This document shows, one piece after another, positions 60,501 through 64,000 of a stretch of 64,000 nucleotides of DNA. This DNA comes from Corbicula japonica (taxonomy: Eukaryota > Mollusca > Bivalvia > Venerida > Cyrenidae). Numbering within the stretch: position 1 is the first letter of the stretch; every line of letters begins with the position of its first letter. The stretch lies in NCBI GenBank assembly GCA_038501625.1, contig JAZAYU010000034.1:5616467-5680466 (forward strand), in the 5' to 3' direction. The notes under the pieces are model-generated. The model was not told the origin of the DNA. It made no database searches and worked only from the letters and a program-made list of their open reading frames with translations. The position numbers were made by a program, and so were the translations under genes.

Positions 60501-61992
60501 CCATTTTAAATCTGGAAAATATGATACCATTTAAACTATCATCAACAAAATATGTCAACTACTATCCTATCCCTGTTTTATGGAGAAAGGTCCATTATAA
60601 AGACACATCATCTTATTTAAGTTGGAATTAATGATTAGCTCTTTCAATAGATATCAGATTTTTTTCTTTTTAGAGGATAATTTTAAAATGACAAGAAGAG
60701 TTACCTTTCTTTGCCCTGAGTGTTCTTCTCCAAAGAGTGGAGAAGATACCATCTGTCCAATCATTAGTGGCCACATCAAGTCGCCCAAACATCTGCGGGG
60801 CTGTGATAGCCTTAGGGTTCATCCTCATCTCTTTGTGGGGCTCGCCACAATCTGTCATGGCCTTCATCAGTGTATGAATACAACAAGTCTTGCCTACACC
60901 GCTAGGACCAAGCACCATCATTCCATGACGCACACGCTGGGTCTCAAACAACTGGATCAGTTTCAGGGTCCATGATGGGTGGTCTATCAACTTGGCATTT
61001 GTAATCTGAGTCCTGATGGCGGTCTCCAGCTCGGGGTAGCCTTGTTTGTCTAGGTTGATGCCTGGGAACAGATCGTTGATCAGGGAAAGGAAGAGGGGCT
61101 CATCCTGGTCCACCAGTTTGGAGAGGTTCATGTCTCGAAGGACTCTCATCACAGCTGTCTGCTCAGTGTCGTCTGGGTTGGCACGCTTCACAGCACCGAG
61201 GGTACGCAAGCATGACAACATGTTTCTCAAACCGAAGTCATAATGCACCTGTAATATATTGTTATCCAAAATAAGTGTAAGCAATTTTTCTCAACACTGC
61301 AGCAAAATAAAACAATTCTTGAAGCCATTCATCATTCATTGTGGGTAATAAAGCTGCCTATTGATTTCAGGGTGGAATACTTCTATCTCTTTGCTGTATT
61401 TTATGTTAATTGTACCATTATACATTGTATAATACCTATAAATGACTGAAAAGGAGCAAATTTTGCAGAAATGTTGGACTAATCAGTACAGATAGTATGT
61501 TATGTGAGTGAATTTTACTGCCTCAGTAACATTACAACAACTTTGGCTTGTATTTTGACTATGTAAGAATATAACATCACATTTACTTTGTTTTTTGGCC
61601 TTCCACGGTTAAAATATAAATTCTGATAAACTCTCATATTCAAAAACACTTAATATTTTTTGTCCTAATAGGTGACCTAGTCCCAAGTTTATAAAACTGA
61701 GAATGGAAACCAGTCTCAATTCTCAAGCATCCGATTGGCTGGTTTCCAATCTCAGTTTTAAAATCTTCAGCCCAGGCGCATTAAAATAGACACTTACCTG
61801 CTTTGTGAGCTGCTCCTCACAGAGTTTGTACAGTGTGAAGAACTTCCTGGCTAGAATCACGTTCTCGATGAAACCAATACTGGCGAGCTTGACACGGATA
61901 ATGATCTGTCTGTCGGGCACCATCATGGCGACTGTACGGAAGTTGATTTTCAGGTTCTCTGGTAACTCCTGGCGTCCAGCATACCCAGGGTT
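24137..61992 (-). CDS. DNAH8: Axonemal dynein heavy chain, DNAH5/DNAH8 family, 3' half of gene (5' part outside window)
   Basis: Motor subunit of the ciliary and flagellar outer dynein arm, which couples ATP hydrolysis in an AAA+ ring to microtubule sliding. The 33 exons of the basic transcript total 7,632 bp including the stop (about 2,543 residues); family members have about 4,600, so the tail and AAA1 P-loop lie beyond position 64,000. Domains in order: end of AAA1, AAA2 (P-loop GPSGVGKT), AAA3 (GEQGTAKT, Walker [10 protein letters not shown]), AAA4 (GVGGSGKQS), stalk coil 1, microtubule-binding domain, coil 2, AAA5, AAA6, C-terminal domain ending GVALLCDTK. All junctions are GT-AG, phases agree, and I find no frameshift or premature stop, so the gene looks functional. 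DNAH8-like signatures such as [16 protein letters not shown] favour DNAH8 over DNAH5, judged from memory. Introns are packed with repeats. The span includes introns; exons are listed separately. Confidence 0.96.
24889..25130. mobile_element. MITE family A, copy 3 (dynein intron)
   Basis: Complete, in the intron before the terminal exon, with well-preserved palindromes (ccggcacatccgtgccatct). Confidence 0.8.
25611..25711. mobile_element. MITE family B fragment abutting exon 32
   Basis: The left arm is complete and the right arm truncated; it ends about 20 bp from the donor of exon 32. Confidence 0.7.
25728..25880 (-). CDS. DNAH8: Dynein exon 32: C-terminal domain
   Basis: 153 bp, phase 0 to 0. 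Encodes [20 protein letters not shown] and [20 protein letters not shown]. Acceptor gttgcag, donor CAG|GTTTGT (weak but GT). Confidence 0.95.
25902..26069. mobile_element. MITE family A, truncated copy
   Basis: The left end begins at TTAA 22 bp upstream of the exon 32 acceptor. The right third is missing after gacggcatg. Confidence 0.75.
26402..26771 (-). CDS. DNAH8: Dynein exon 31: C-terminal domain
   Basis: 370 bp, phase 2 to 0. Encodes [54 protein letters not shown] and [20 protein letters not shown]. Donor AAG|GTGAGG. Confidence 0.95.
26942..26959. repeat. C18 homopolymer in dynein intron
   Basis: A run of 18 C on the plus strand. Confidence 0.9.
27111..27373 (-). CDS. DNAH8: Dynein exon 30: C-terminal domain
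   Basis: 263 bp, phase 0 to 2. Encodes [32 protein letters not shown] and [11 protein letters not shown]. The donor interrupts a threonine codon (AC|GTAAGT). Confidence 0.95.
27785..27930. mobile_element. MITE family B, near-perfect palindrome
   Basis: Both 70-bp arms match almost exactly around gcgaccagtcgc. A further arm-only fragment lies at about 28,008-28,075, beside exon 29. Confidence 0.85.
28087..28359 (-). CDS. DNAH8: Dynein exon 29: AAA6 to C-terminal domain
   Basis: 273 bp, phase 0 to 0. Encodes [40 protein letters not shown] and [11 protein letters not shown]. Acceptor ttttcag, donor AAG|GTATTG. Confidence 0.95.
28859..29085 (-). CDS. DNAH8: Dynein exon 28: AAA6
   Basis: 227 bp, phase 1 to 0. 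Encodes [36 protein letters not shown] and [17 protein letters not shown]. Donor CAG|GTAACT. Confidence 0.95.
29339..29660 (-). CDS. DNAH8: Dynein exon 27: AAA6
   Basis: 322 bp, phase 0 to 1. Encodes [50 protein letters not shown] and [16 protein letters not shown]. Donor ATTG|GTAAAT. Confidence 0.95.
29800..29985. mobile_element. MITE family A, degraded copy
   Basis: The internal segments (gtgtagatcagcaggcacatct, gctggctgatctgggtc) remain; the ends have decayed. Confidence 0.5.
30326..30447 (-). CDS. DNAH8: Dynein exon 26: AAA6
   Basis: 122 bp, phase 1 to 0. Encodes [34 protein letters not shown] and SGIIEQ. Acceptor cttatag, donor CAA|GTAAGA. Confidence 0.92.
30831..31021 (-). CDS. DNAH8: Dynein exon 25: AAA6
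   Basis: 191 bp, phase 2 to 1. Encodes [37 protein letters not shown] and [13 protein letters not shown]. The preceding 3-kb intron contains the 159-bp tandem-repeat element. Confidence 0.94.
31290..31670. mobile_element. Two degraded family A remnants
   Basis: Pieces such as agtctgatcagggtctacac and aggctgatctggatct remain in poor order. Confidence 0.4.
31692..33935. mobile_element. Pearl-like Helitron-derived element with 159-bp tandem core
   Basis: The left end has an 18-bp perfect palindrome TGTGTTCCGCGGAACACA (31,692-31,709) followed by TGTGTCGCCTGC. The right end has a hairpin (cctgctatcgcagg, 33,909-33,922) and the inverse GCAGGCGACACA, then AAAACT. Between them are about 12 tandem units; the later ones are exactly 159 bp apart (gatggcatt at 32,803, 32,962, 33,121, 33,280; then 33,439, 33,598, 33,757), the first ones are diverged. 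Palindrome, about 160-bp core array and 3' hairpin fit the pearl/non-autonomous Helentron elements of bivalves (family knowledge). No Rep/helicase. Confidence 0.75.
34017..34375 (-). CDS. DNAH8: Dynein exon 24: AAA5-AAA6 helices
   Basis: 359 bp, phase 0 to 2. Encodes [52 protein letters not shown] and [11 protein letters not shown]. Acceptor cttatag, donor GCAAG|GTAACT. Confidence 0.95.
34433..34638. mobile_element. MITE family A copy
   Basis: Lies 57 bp beyond the acceptor of exon 24. Ends diverged (tcaacccttt, atggttaa), palindromes present. Confidence 0.7.
34951..35289 (-). CDS. DNAH8: Dynein exon 23: AAA5
   Basis: 339 bp, phase 0 to 0. Encodes [53 protein letters not shown] and [19 protein letters not shown]. 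Donor GCT|GTAAGT. Confidence 0.95.
35680..35835 (-). CDS. DNAH8: Dynein exon 22: AAA5
   Basis: 156 bp, phase 0 to 0. Encodes [20 protein letters not shown] and [18 protein letters not shown], ending HNELQ. Acceptor tttatag, donor CAG|GTACAC. Confidence 0.95.
36100..36626 (-). repeat. 56-bp tandem array carrying the end and 5' splice site of exon 21
   Basis: The last 51 bp of exon 21 plus GTAAGACATT recur at exact 56-bp steps: donor at 36,621-36,625 (real), 36,565-36,569 (mutated), 36,509-36,513 and 36,453-36,457 (both GTAAGA). Older diverged copies sit near 36,211, 36,164 and 36,107. A family A element (36,301-36,442) lies between the recent and older copies. Confidence 0.85.
36301..36442. 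mobile_element. MITE family A, internally deleted copy
   Basis: 142 bp with TTAA at both ends and only one inner palindrome, inserted within the exon-21 repeat array. Confidence 0.75.
36626..36794 (-). CDS. DNAH8: Dynein exon 21: start of AAA5
   Basis: 169 bp, phase 2 to 0. Encodes [20 protein letters not shown] and [19 protein letters not shown], ending MLVDPNT. Donor ACG|GTAAGA. The last part of this exon with its donor is repeated downstream as a 56-bp tandem array. Confidence 0.94.
37453..37593. mobile_element. MITE family A, short copy
   Basis: 141 bp, TTAA both ends, single inner palindrome. Confidence 0.75.
37672..38114. mobile_element. Compact pearl-like element, related to the 31.7-kb one
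   Basis: Left hairpin GTGTTCA-GT-TGAACAC (37,672-37,687) followed by TGTGTCGCCCTC. Right: agacggacagacaaagcg, hairpin cctttt...aaagg, then GCAACACAAAAACT, the near-inverse of the left subterminus. Only two core units of 162 bp (gggcataactccat at 37,737 and 37,899). Confidence 0.7.
38745..39120. repeat. About 27-bp minisatellite
   Basis: Diverged tandem copies of a unit like tattttgtacttattctgtaagcac, in the intron next to cassette exon 20x. Confidence 0.7.
39246..39302 (-). CDS. DNAH8: Probable dynein cassette exon 20x (19-residue insert)
   Basis: 57 bp inside the intron between exons 20 and 21, phase 2 to 2, open throughout. Acceptor ttgtcacag, donor GATAG|GTACCA. It would insert [19 protein letters not shown] between ...AQMGR and LVGDV, at the junction of stalk coil 2 and AAA5. 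Vertebrate DNAH5/8 join these directly (from memory), so this is either optional or lineage-specific. Skipping or including it keeps the frame. Short and unconfirmed by transcript data. Confidence 0.6.
39605..39841. mobile_element. Family B arm joined to a truncated family A copy
   Basis: A B-family left arm (about 39,605-39,690) runs directly into the right two-thirds of an A copy ending ggaaagggttaa at 39,841. Confidence 0.65.
39905..40049. mobile_element. MITE family B copy
   Basis: Both arms present, moderately diverged; it ends about 50 bp from the donor of exon 20. Confidence 0.65.
40102..40229 (-). CDS. DNAH8: Dynein exon 20: end of stalk coil 2
   Basis: 128 bp, phase 0 to 2. Encodes [40 protein letters not shown] and MG, then a split arginine. 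Acceptor tttgtag, donor GGAAG|GTATGG. Confidence 0.93.
40621..40786. mobile_element. MITE family A, internally deleted copy
   Basis: 166 bp, TTAA both ends. A further decayed piece precedes it at about 40,480-40,615. Confidence 0.7.
40808..40945 (-). CDS. DNAH8: Dynein exon 19: stalk coiled coil 2
   Basis: 138 bp, phase 0 to 0. Encodes [20 protein letters not shown] followed by [20 protein letters not shown], a continuous helix. Acceptor attgcag, donor CAG|GTAACA. Confidence 0.93.
41195..41390. mobile_element. MITE family B copies, diverged
   Basis: One full hairpin (41,195-41,295) and part of a second between exons 18 and 19. Confidence 0.5.
41436..41651 (-). CDS. DNAH8: Dynein exon 18: microtubule-binding domain
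   Basis: 216 bp, phase 0 to 0. Encodes [20 protein letters not shown], the tip of the stalk, then [14 protein letters not shown] and [10 protein letters not shown] leading to coil 2. Acceptor attacag, donor AAG|GTATTT. Confidence 0.95.
41690..41880. mobile_element. MITE family A, degraded copy
   Basis: Core motifs agtgtagatcctgatcagac and ctgacacagatctacactag remain; ends lost. Confidence 0.5.
41965..42413 (-). CDS. DNAH8: Dynein exon 17: stalk coiled coil 1 and start of microtubule-binding domain
   Basis: 449 bp, phase 1 to 0. Long heptad-rich helix ([20 protein letters not shown] onward, rich in A, K, E and Q), then [20 protein letters not shown] marking entry to the microtubule-binding domain, ending PSWSESLK. 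Donor CTCAAG|GTACGA. Confidence 0.95.
42580..42698 (-). CDS. DNAH8: Dynein exon 16: end of AAA4 before the stalk
   Basis: 119 bp, phase 2 to 1. Encodes [20 protein letters not shown] and [20 protein letters not shown], the start of stalk coil 1. Acceptor gtttcag, donor ACTG|GTAAGA. Confidence 0.92.
42967..43194. mobile_element. MITE family A, near-complete copy
   Basis: Both nested palindromes preserved, right end TTAA, left end diverged; lies 49 bp from the exon 15 donor. Confidence 0.75.
43243..43469 (-). CDS. DNAH8: Dynein exon 15: AAA4
   Basis: 227 bp, phase 0 to 2. Encodes [32 protein letters not shown] and [11 protein letters not shown]. Donor CAGAG|GTAATA. Confidence 0.95.
43770..43910. 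mobile_element. MITE family A, truncated copy
   Basis: Left end and part of the core only. Confidence 0.5.
43966..44130 (-). CDS. DNAH8: Dynein exon 14: AAA4
   Basis: 165 bp, phase 0 to 0. Encodes [38 protein letters not shown] and LHVVLCFSP. Donor CCC|GTAAGTT. Confidence 0.95.
44451..44586. mobile_element. MITE family B, near-perfect palindrome
   Basis: Arms match almost base for base around ggcgactggtcgcc. Confidence 0.85.
44967..45120 (-). CDS. DNAH8: Dynein exon 13: AAA4 Walker B
   Basis: 154 bp, phase 2 to 0. Encodes [35 protein letters not shown] and NNVLSSGV. Acceptor atcacag, donor GTG|GTGAGT. Confidence 0.95.
45183..45415. mobile_element. MITE family A, diverged copy
   Basis: Core sequences (gtagatccagatcagccagg) remain; both ends decayed. 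Confidence 0.5.
45911..46150. mobile_element. MITE family A, best-preserved copy
   Basis: 240 bp. Both nested palindromes are almost perfect and the termini are complete except that the right TTAA is TTAT. A fragment precedes it at about 45,790-45,900. Confidence 0.85.
46432..46537. mobile_element. MITE family B, internally deleted copy
   Basis: Ends and right arm intact; part of the left arm deleted. Confidence 0.75.
47226..47479 (-). CDS. DNAH8: Dynein exon 12: AAA4 P-loop
   Basis: 254 bp, phase 0 to 2. Encodes [20 protein letters not shown], the AAA4 Walker [10 protein letters not shown], then [18 protein letters not shown]. Donor ACAAG|GTCAGT. Confidence 0.96.
47866..48374. mobile_element. 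Two adjacent family A copies
   Basis: A diverged copy (about 47,866-48,026) and a better one (48,178-48,374) ending 53 bp from exon 11. Confidence 0.7.
48428..48497 (-). CDS. DNAH8: Dynein exon 11: acidic AAA3-AAA4 linker
   Basis: 70 bp, phase 2 to 0. Encodes [20 protein letters not shown] followed by YEP. The DAPE...PKIYEP pattern is typical of the DNAH5/8 linker. Acceptor ggtaacag, donor CCT|GTAAGTG. Confidence 0.9.
48540..51490. other. Large dynein intron between exons 11 and 10b
   Basis: AT-rich. Holds diverged family B pieces (about 49,786-49,902 and 49,970-50,020), a minisatellite of about 52 bp (50,660-50,880, gacaatggtacagtaaagca) and a lysine-codon-rich purine stretch at about 50,893-50,940. 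No further copy of the alternative exon was found. Confidence 0.6.
51499..51624 (-). CDS. DNAH8: Dynein exon 10b: second of two tandem homologous exons
   Basis: 126 bp, phase 2 to 2 (G plus 41 codons plus AG). Encodes [20 protein letters not shown] ... FFGDFMR. About 19 of 41 aligned residues match exon 10a (DDY.WF.KT..RV..EE...F..DF.R). Acceptor ccattag, donor ATGAG|GTATAA. It is open and has good splice sites, so it looks functional. Either exon, both or neither keeps the frame to exon 11. Confidence 0.82.
52020..52095. mobile_element. MITE family A fragment
   Basis: Short core piece between exons 10a and 10b. Confidence 0.45.
52479..52601 (-). CDS. DNAH8: Dynein exon 10a: first of two tandem homologous exons
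   Basis: 123 bp, phase 2 to 2 (G plus 40 codons plus AG). Encodes [20 protein letters not shown] ... YFVDFLR, the connector after the AAA3 small domain. Acceptor ttattag, donor TTAAG|GTATGG. Exon 10b, 0.86 kb downstream, has the same phase, boundaries and a related sequence; other family members have this stretch once, so the two are probably used alternatively. Confidence 0.85.
52715..53045. mobile_element. MITE family A copy plus fragment
   Basis: Left end TTAA at 52,715, core to about 52,915; a second core fragment at 52,980-53,040. Confidence 0.6.
53081..53209. mobile_element. MITE family B copy
   Basis: Both arms well matched, loop shortened. A further diverged copy lies at about 53,560-53,701. 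Confidence 0.75.
53880..54058. mobile_element. MITE family A, right part
   Basis: Core and right end (ggagtgaagtgttaa) retained. Confidence 0.6.
54270..54503. mobile_element. MITE family A, diverged full-length copy
   Basis: Both inner palindromes visible, ends decayed. Confidence 0.65.
54805..54968 (-). CDS. DNAH8: Dynein exon 9: AAA3 small domain
   Basis: 164 bp, phase 0 to 2. Encodes [26 protein letters not shown] and [13 protein letters not shown]. It ends with AG of a split arginine codon, so it can join to either of the two alternative exons that follow. Confidence 0.95.
55172..55365. mobile_element. MITE family A copy
   Basis: Right end TTAA intact, left end tctaaccctttcc; one inner palindrome deleted. 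Confidence 0.7.
55727..55957 (-). CDS. DNAH8: Dynein exon 8: AAA3 sensor region
   Basis: 231 bp, phase 0 to 0. Starts [20 protein letters not shown], followed by [15 protein letters not shown], and ends RRLWQLTK. Highly conserved in axonemal chains. Donor AAG|GTATTG. Confidence 0.95.
56101..56246. mobile_element. MITE family B, near-perfect palindrome
   Basis: Full-length; the arms differ at only a few positions. Confidence 0.85.
56255..56660. mobile_element. Degraded family A pieces
   Basis: Core pieces at about 56,265-56,370 and 56,440-56,655, the second ending 25 bp from exon 7. Confidence 0.5.
56685..56900 (-). CDS. DNAH8: Dynein exon 7: AAA3 Walker B
   Basis: 216 bp, phase 0 to 0. Encodes [30 protein letters not shown] (Walker B), [16 protein letters not shown] and [15 protein letters not shown]. 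Acceptor ctcaatag, donor CAG|GTAGGA. Confidence 0.96.
56990..57809 (-). repeat. About 40-bp tandem array carrying the end and 5' splice site of exon 6
   Basis: About 18 copies of a unit reading, on the minus strand, CACCACTCATGTTCCAG|GTAATA plus intron sequence, directly after the true exon 6 donor. Most copies keep CAG|GTAATA or CAG|GTAAGA; three have CAG|GCAATA. The two copies farthest from the exon (about 57,000 and 57,050) are decayed. Two subunit variants alternate near the exon, giving a higher-order period of about 120 bp. Confidence 0.9.
57810..58087 (-). CDS. DNAH8: Dynein exon 6: AAA3 P-loop
   Basis: 278 bp, phase 1 to 0. Encodes [19 protein letters not shown], the AAA3 Walker A GEQGTAKT and the end [14 protein letters not shown]. 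The donor is TTCCAG|GTAATAG. This exon end and donor are tandemly repeated about 18 more times in the following intron (see the repeat at 56,990-57,809). Confidence 0.95.
58465..58699. mobile_element. MITE family A, diverged copy
   Basis: Right end aaagggttaa intact at 58,690-58,699, 37 bp from the exon 5 donor. Confidence 0.65.
58736..58982 (-). CDS. DNAH8: Dynein exon 5: AAA2-AAA3 segment
   Basis: 247 bp, phase 0 to 1. Encodes [30 protein letters not shown] and a variable acidic stretch ending FLVDDKG. This part is poorly conserved in the family, which fits the AAA2-AAA3 connector. Donor AAAG|GTAGGC. Confidence 0.92.
59398..59640. mobile_element. MITE family A, complete copy
   Basis: TTAA both ends, both palindromes well kept; it ends 47 bp from the exon 4 donor. 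Confidence 0.8.
59687..59827 (-). CDS. DNAH8: Dynein exon 4: AAA2 small domain
   Basis: 141 bp, phase 0 to 0, starting GWLNTRP and ending VLEAFVIAQ. The junction sequences (gacag acceptor, CAG|GTAAAT donor) and the match to the family after PILK support it, although it is too short to stand out as an open frame. Confidence 0.9.
60057..60298 (-). CDS. DNAH8: Dynein exon 3: AAA2 Walker B region
   Basis: 242 bp, phase 1 to 0. Reads [12 protein letters not shown] (Walker B), then [17 protein letters not shown] and [14 protein letters not shown], the conserved sensor/arginine-finger stretch of AAA2. Donor CTCAAG|GTACAG. Confidence 0.95.
60705..61248 (-). CDS. DNAH8: Dynein exon 2: AAA1 small domain and AAA2 P-loop
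   Basis: 544 bp, phase 0 to 1, the longest exon here. It opens VHYDFGLRN, carries the AAA2 Walker A GPSGVGKT followed by [10 protein letters not shown], then [15 protein letters not shown] and NDWTDGIFS. Ends LRAKKG with donor AAAG|GTAACT. Confidence 0.95.
61677..61773. mobile_element. MITE family B, internally deleted copy
   Basis: Outer parts of both arms joined; it lies 25 bp from the exon 1 donor. Confidence 0.7.
61798..61992 (-). CDS. DNAH8: Dynein exon 1 in window: AAA1 C-terminal half
   Basis: 195 bp, phase 0 to 0. It starts [16 protein letters not shown], a hallmark of AAA1 in all dyneins, and ends [11 protein letters not shown]. The acceptor is cgatacag and the donor CAG|GTAAGTG. 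Upstream exons with the AAA1 P-loop were not found between 62,000 and 64,000, so they lie outside the window. Confidence 0.95.
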
Positions 61993-62130
61993 CTGTATCG
62001 AAAAGTAGCTTTTATAAATCCAGCAGATTTGTTTAAATTATGCTAAGATATTGCACAGTTTGAGAAATTACATGAAGATACTATGAAATCCTGCTAAGAT
62101 TTTAAAATGTTATACTTACACTATTGTTCA

Positions 62131-62364
62131 ACCCTTTAATCTATGTGATTCAGGTAATATGCCATTTACCACTAGCGTAGATCCAGATCTGTCTGCACAT
62201 TCATGCAGTCTAACCTCGATCTACCATGCAAGATTCTTTGCCAAAAATAATCAAAAGTGACAAGTCTTGATCCTGATCAGACTGCATAGATGTGCAGGCT
62301 GATCTGGATCTACACTAGTCACATATGGGATAAAAACTGTATGTATAGATGGAGAAAAGCGTTA
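62131..62364. mobile_element. MITE family A, diverged copy
   Basis: In the intron upstream of the first visible exon. Confidence 0.6.
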
Positions 62365-62618
62365 ATATGTTGTGTAGAGACTCAGCAAAACTATTGTAAA
62401 GGGGAAACCTGTTTCCCTCAAGCCACCCTTTACTTAAAACCCTTGGCATTGTTAGACCAAATAGTCGAACATGTTTTATGACCACTTACAAAAAAAAGAG
62501 AAACTGAAATCAAAGAAAATTTCTTCTAAAAACTATCATTATAAACATAAACAAACTAGACACAGACCACTTTCTGGATGTATCCAGTCATGTTTTTACA
62601 AAAGACTTTTTCCTTCCT

Positions 62619-62863
62619 TTAACACTTTACTCCATTATAAGGTAAAATTTTATTTCATATGAAAACAGCATAGATCCAGACCACCCCAAATATCATTGCC
62701 ATCCGATCAGGATCTACACAGTTTACTGTTAGATTCTAAAGTTGGTTTTTTTTTCTGACAAAGTGATCAGAGCAGGTCCATATCAGCACAGATGTACCAG
62801 CTGATCTGGATCTACTATGGTCACACATACGATAAAACCAGTATATATGAAGTAAAGGGTTAA
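62619..62863. mobile_element. MITE family A, full-length diverged copy
   Basis: TTAA at both ends (62,619-62,622 and 62,860-62,863). Confidence 0.7.
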
Positions 62864-62885
62864 TTCAATACAGCATTTTAATTTT

Positions 62886-63000
62886 TGCCCAAGGTTATAA
62901 AACTAAGCATGGAAACCAGTCTCAAATCTCAAGCATCTGATTGGCTGAAATGGTGAGATTTGAGACTGGTTTCCTAACTCAGTTTTATAACCTTGGGCAT
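62886..63000. mobile_element. MITE family B copy with shortened loop
   Basis: Termini gcccaaggttataaaact and agttttataaccttgggc are perfect inverses; the centre is deleted. Confidence 0.8.
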
Positions 63001-63009
63001 TTGTCGTTG

Positions 63010-64000
63010 AGAATAACATATAACACCATACAAAGCCACTAATTCCACAAAAGCAGTTTTCTGAACTTTATTTCTTCACGGGAAGAACATGTATTACTAA
63101 CTATAACTGGATTTTTTAACATTTATATTTTGGTGCTGTTTACTTCTCCTGTTTTTAAAGCAGCTAGGTATCTGCTGAAAGCTAACAGACAGGCTTATCG
63201 TTAAATATGAGTCACTCCATTCAAGGATTCAGGAACAACTTTAACACATATTGAATTATGCAGACCCTGACAAGGATTCAGAGATGCTGAGATTTGCAAG
63301 ATGATCTGAATCTACATTGTACATTAGACCTAAATACCTTTAGACAAGAAGAAGAGAAAATTATATTTCTTATAATTTTGCAACAAATGGGTTCTATGAG
63401 ATTGTAACCCATTTAAATAAACTTTCTTCAATTAATGTAAATGGTTGGAATTTGAAACTGTGTTTTCAAATCCATATATGGGTCCCATTAAGCAATAACT
63501 GCCAACAGTTTTGTGGAGTTAAAATGTCAACCTAGCTGCTTTAACATATTTTCATCTTGTGCATACATTTTGTGTAAACAATGGACAACAACAAATACAT
63601 AATGGTTTTCTTTATGAATGTGGAAGTTTATATACAACCTGTCTTCCATAAAGATTAGCATTCTGTAAATTATTAATCAATCAATTATCTTAGTTACTGT
63701 TTATATAATTATAAAAAAGTAATTCGATCCACTGGTTGATAGGCACTTTAATACAAGGATAATACAATTTAATTAACACAAACAGACCCTGCCACTGTGG
63801 CAAGTCACTCTTAAATGTATTTGTGCTGTTTCTTTCTTATGGGTATATCTGTAAACTACACTGTATAATATACTGTAGTGATAGGACTTGGAATCATTTC
63901 TAATATGAGTAGCCCTGCTGGTTTTAATTTCTGTCCATCTTTCCACAAGTGAATTTAAAAAGATCTTTTTTTGCTTTAAATATCAGTTAGAACTGATTAG
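63010..64000 (-). other. Intron of the dynein gene continuing out of the window
   Basis: AT-rich, with no exon-like segment matching the AAA1 P-loop or adjoining family motifs on the minus strand. A faint family A remnant lies near 63,220-63,330. Confidence 0.6.

Overview
This window is eukaryotic. Its only protein-coding gene of clear function is the 3' half of an intron-rich axonemal dynein heavy chain on the minus strand. The rest is AT-rich, repeat-dense DNA. Two elements look like the 'pearl' Helitron-derived repeats of bivalves (about 160-bp core units, a left palindrome, a right hairpin and short subterminal inverted repeats). Together with the mix of small hairpin elements, they point to a marine bivalve mollusc; that taxonomic call is inference.

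Layout. Positions 1-24 kb hold no conserved host gene that I can support. They contain duplicated and palindromic repeats (0.25-3.4 kb), a 19-unit satellite of about 190 bp whose unit resembles an exon with splice signals (3.7-7.25 kb), a long-terminal-inverted-repeat element (8.0-8.6 kb), a complete-ended but internally deleted PIF/Harbinger transposon (10.1-11.8 kb), a 72-bp tandem repeat beside a tRNA-derived SINE-like head (15.4-15.9 kb), and a 2.55-kb foldback structure built from 21-bp minisatellites (17.1-19.7 kb).

From 24,137 to 61,992 the minus strand carries the 3' part of a DNAH5/DNAH8-family outer-arm dynein heavy chain. I place 35 exons with GT-AG junctions and consistent phase. 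Omitting one of two alternative exons and one cassette exon, they encode about 2,543 residues, from the middle of AAA1 through AAA2-AAA6, the stalk and microtubule-binding domain, to the natural C-terminus. The start codon, tail domain and AAA1 P-loop lie beyond position 64,000. Residues in the C-terminal third look closer to my recollection of vertebrate DNAH8 than of DNAH5, but invertebrates often have one co-orthologue of both.

Most interesting in the gene: (1) two tandem, phase-identical homologous exons (52,479-52,601 and 51,499-51,624) that look like mutually exclusive alternatives for the AAA3-AAA4 connector; (2) a 57-bp phase-preserving cassette exon (39,246-39,302) that would add 19 residues between stalk coil 2 and AAA5; (3) two introns in which the exon end plus its 5' splice site has been amplified into a tandem array, one with about 18 extra copies, giving many decoy donor sites beside the real one. 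The introns also hold many copies of two hairpin element families, one with TTAA target duplications.
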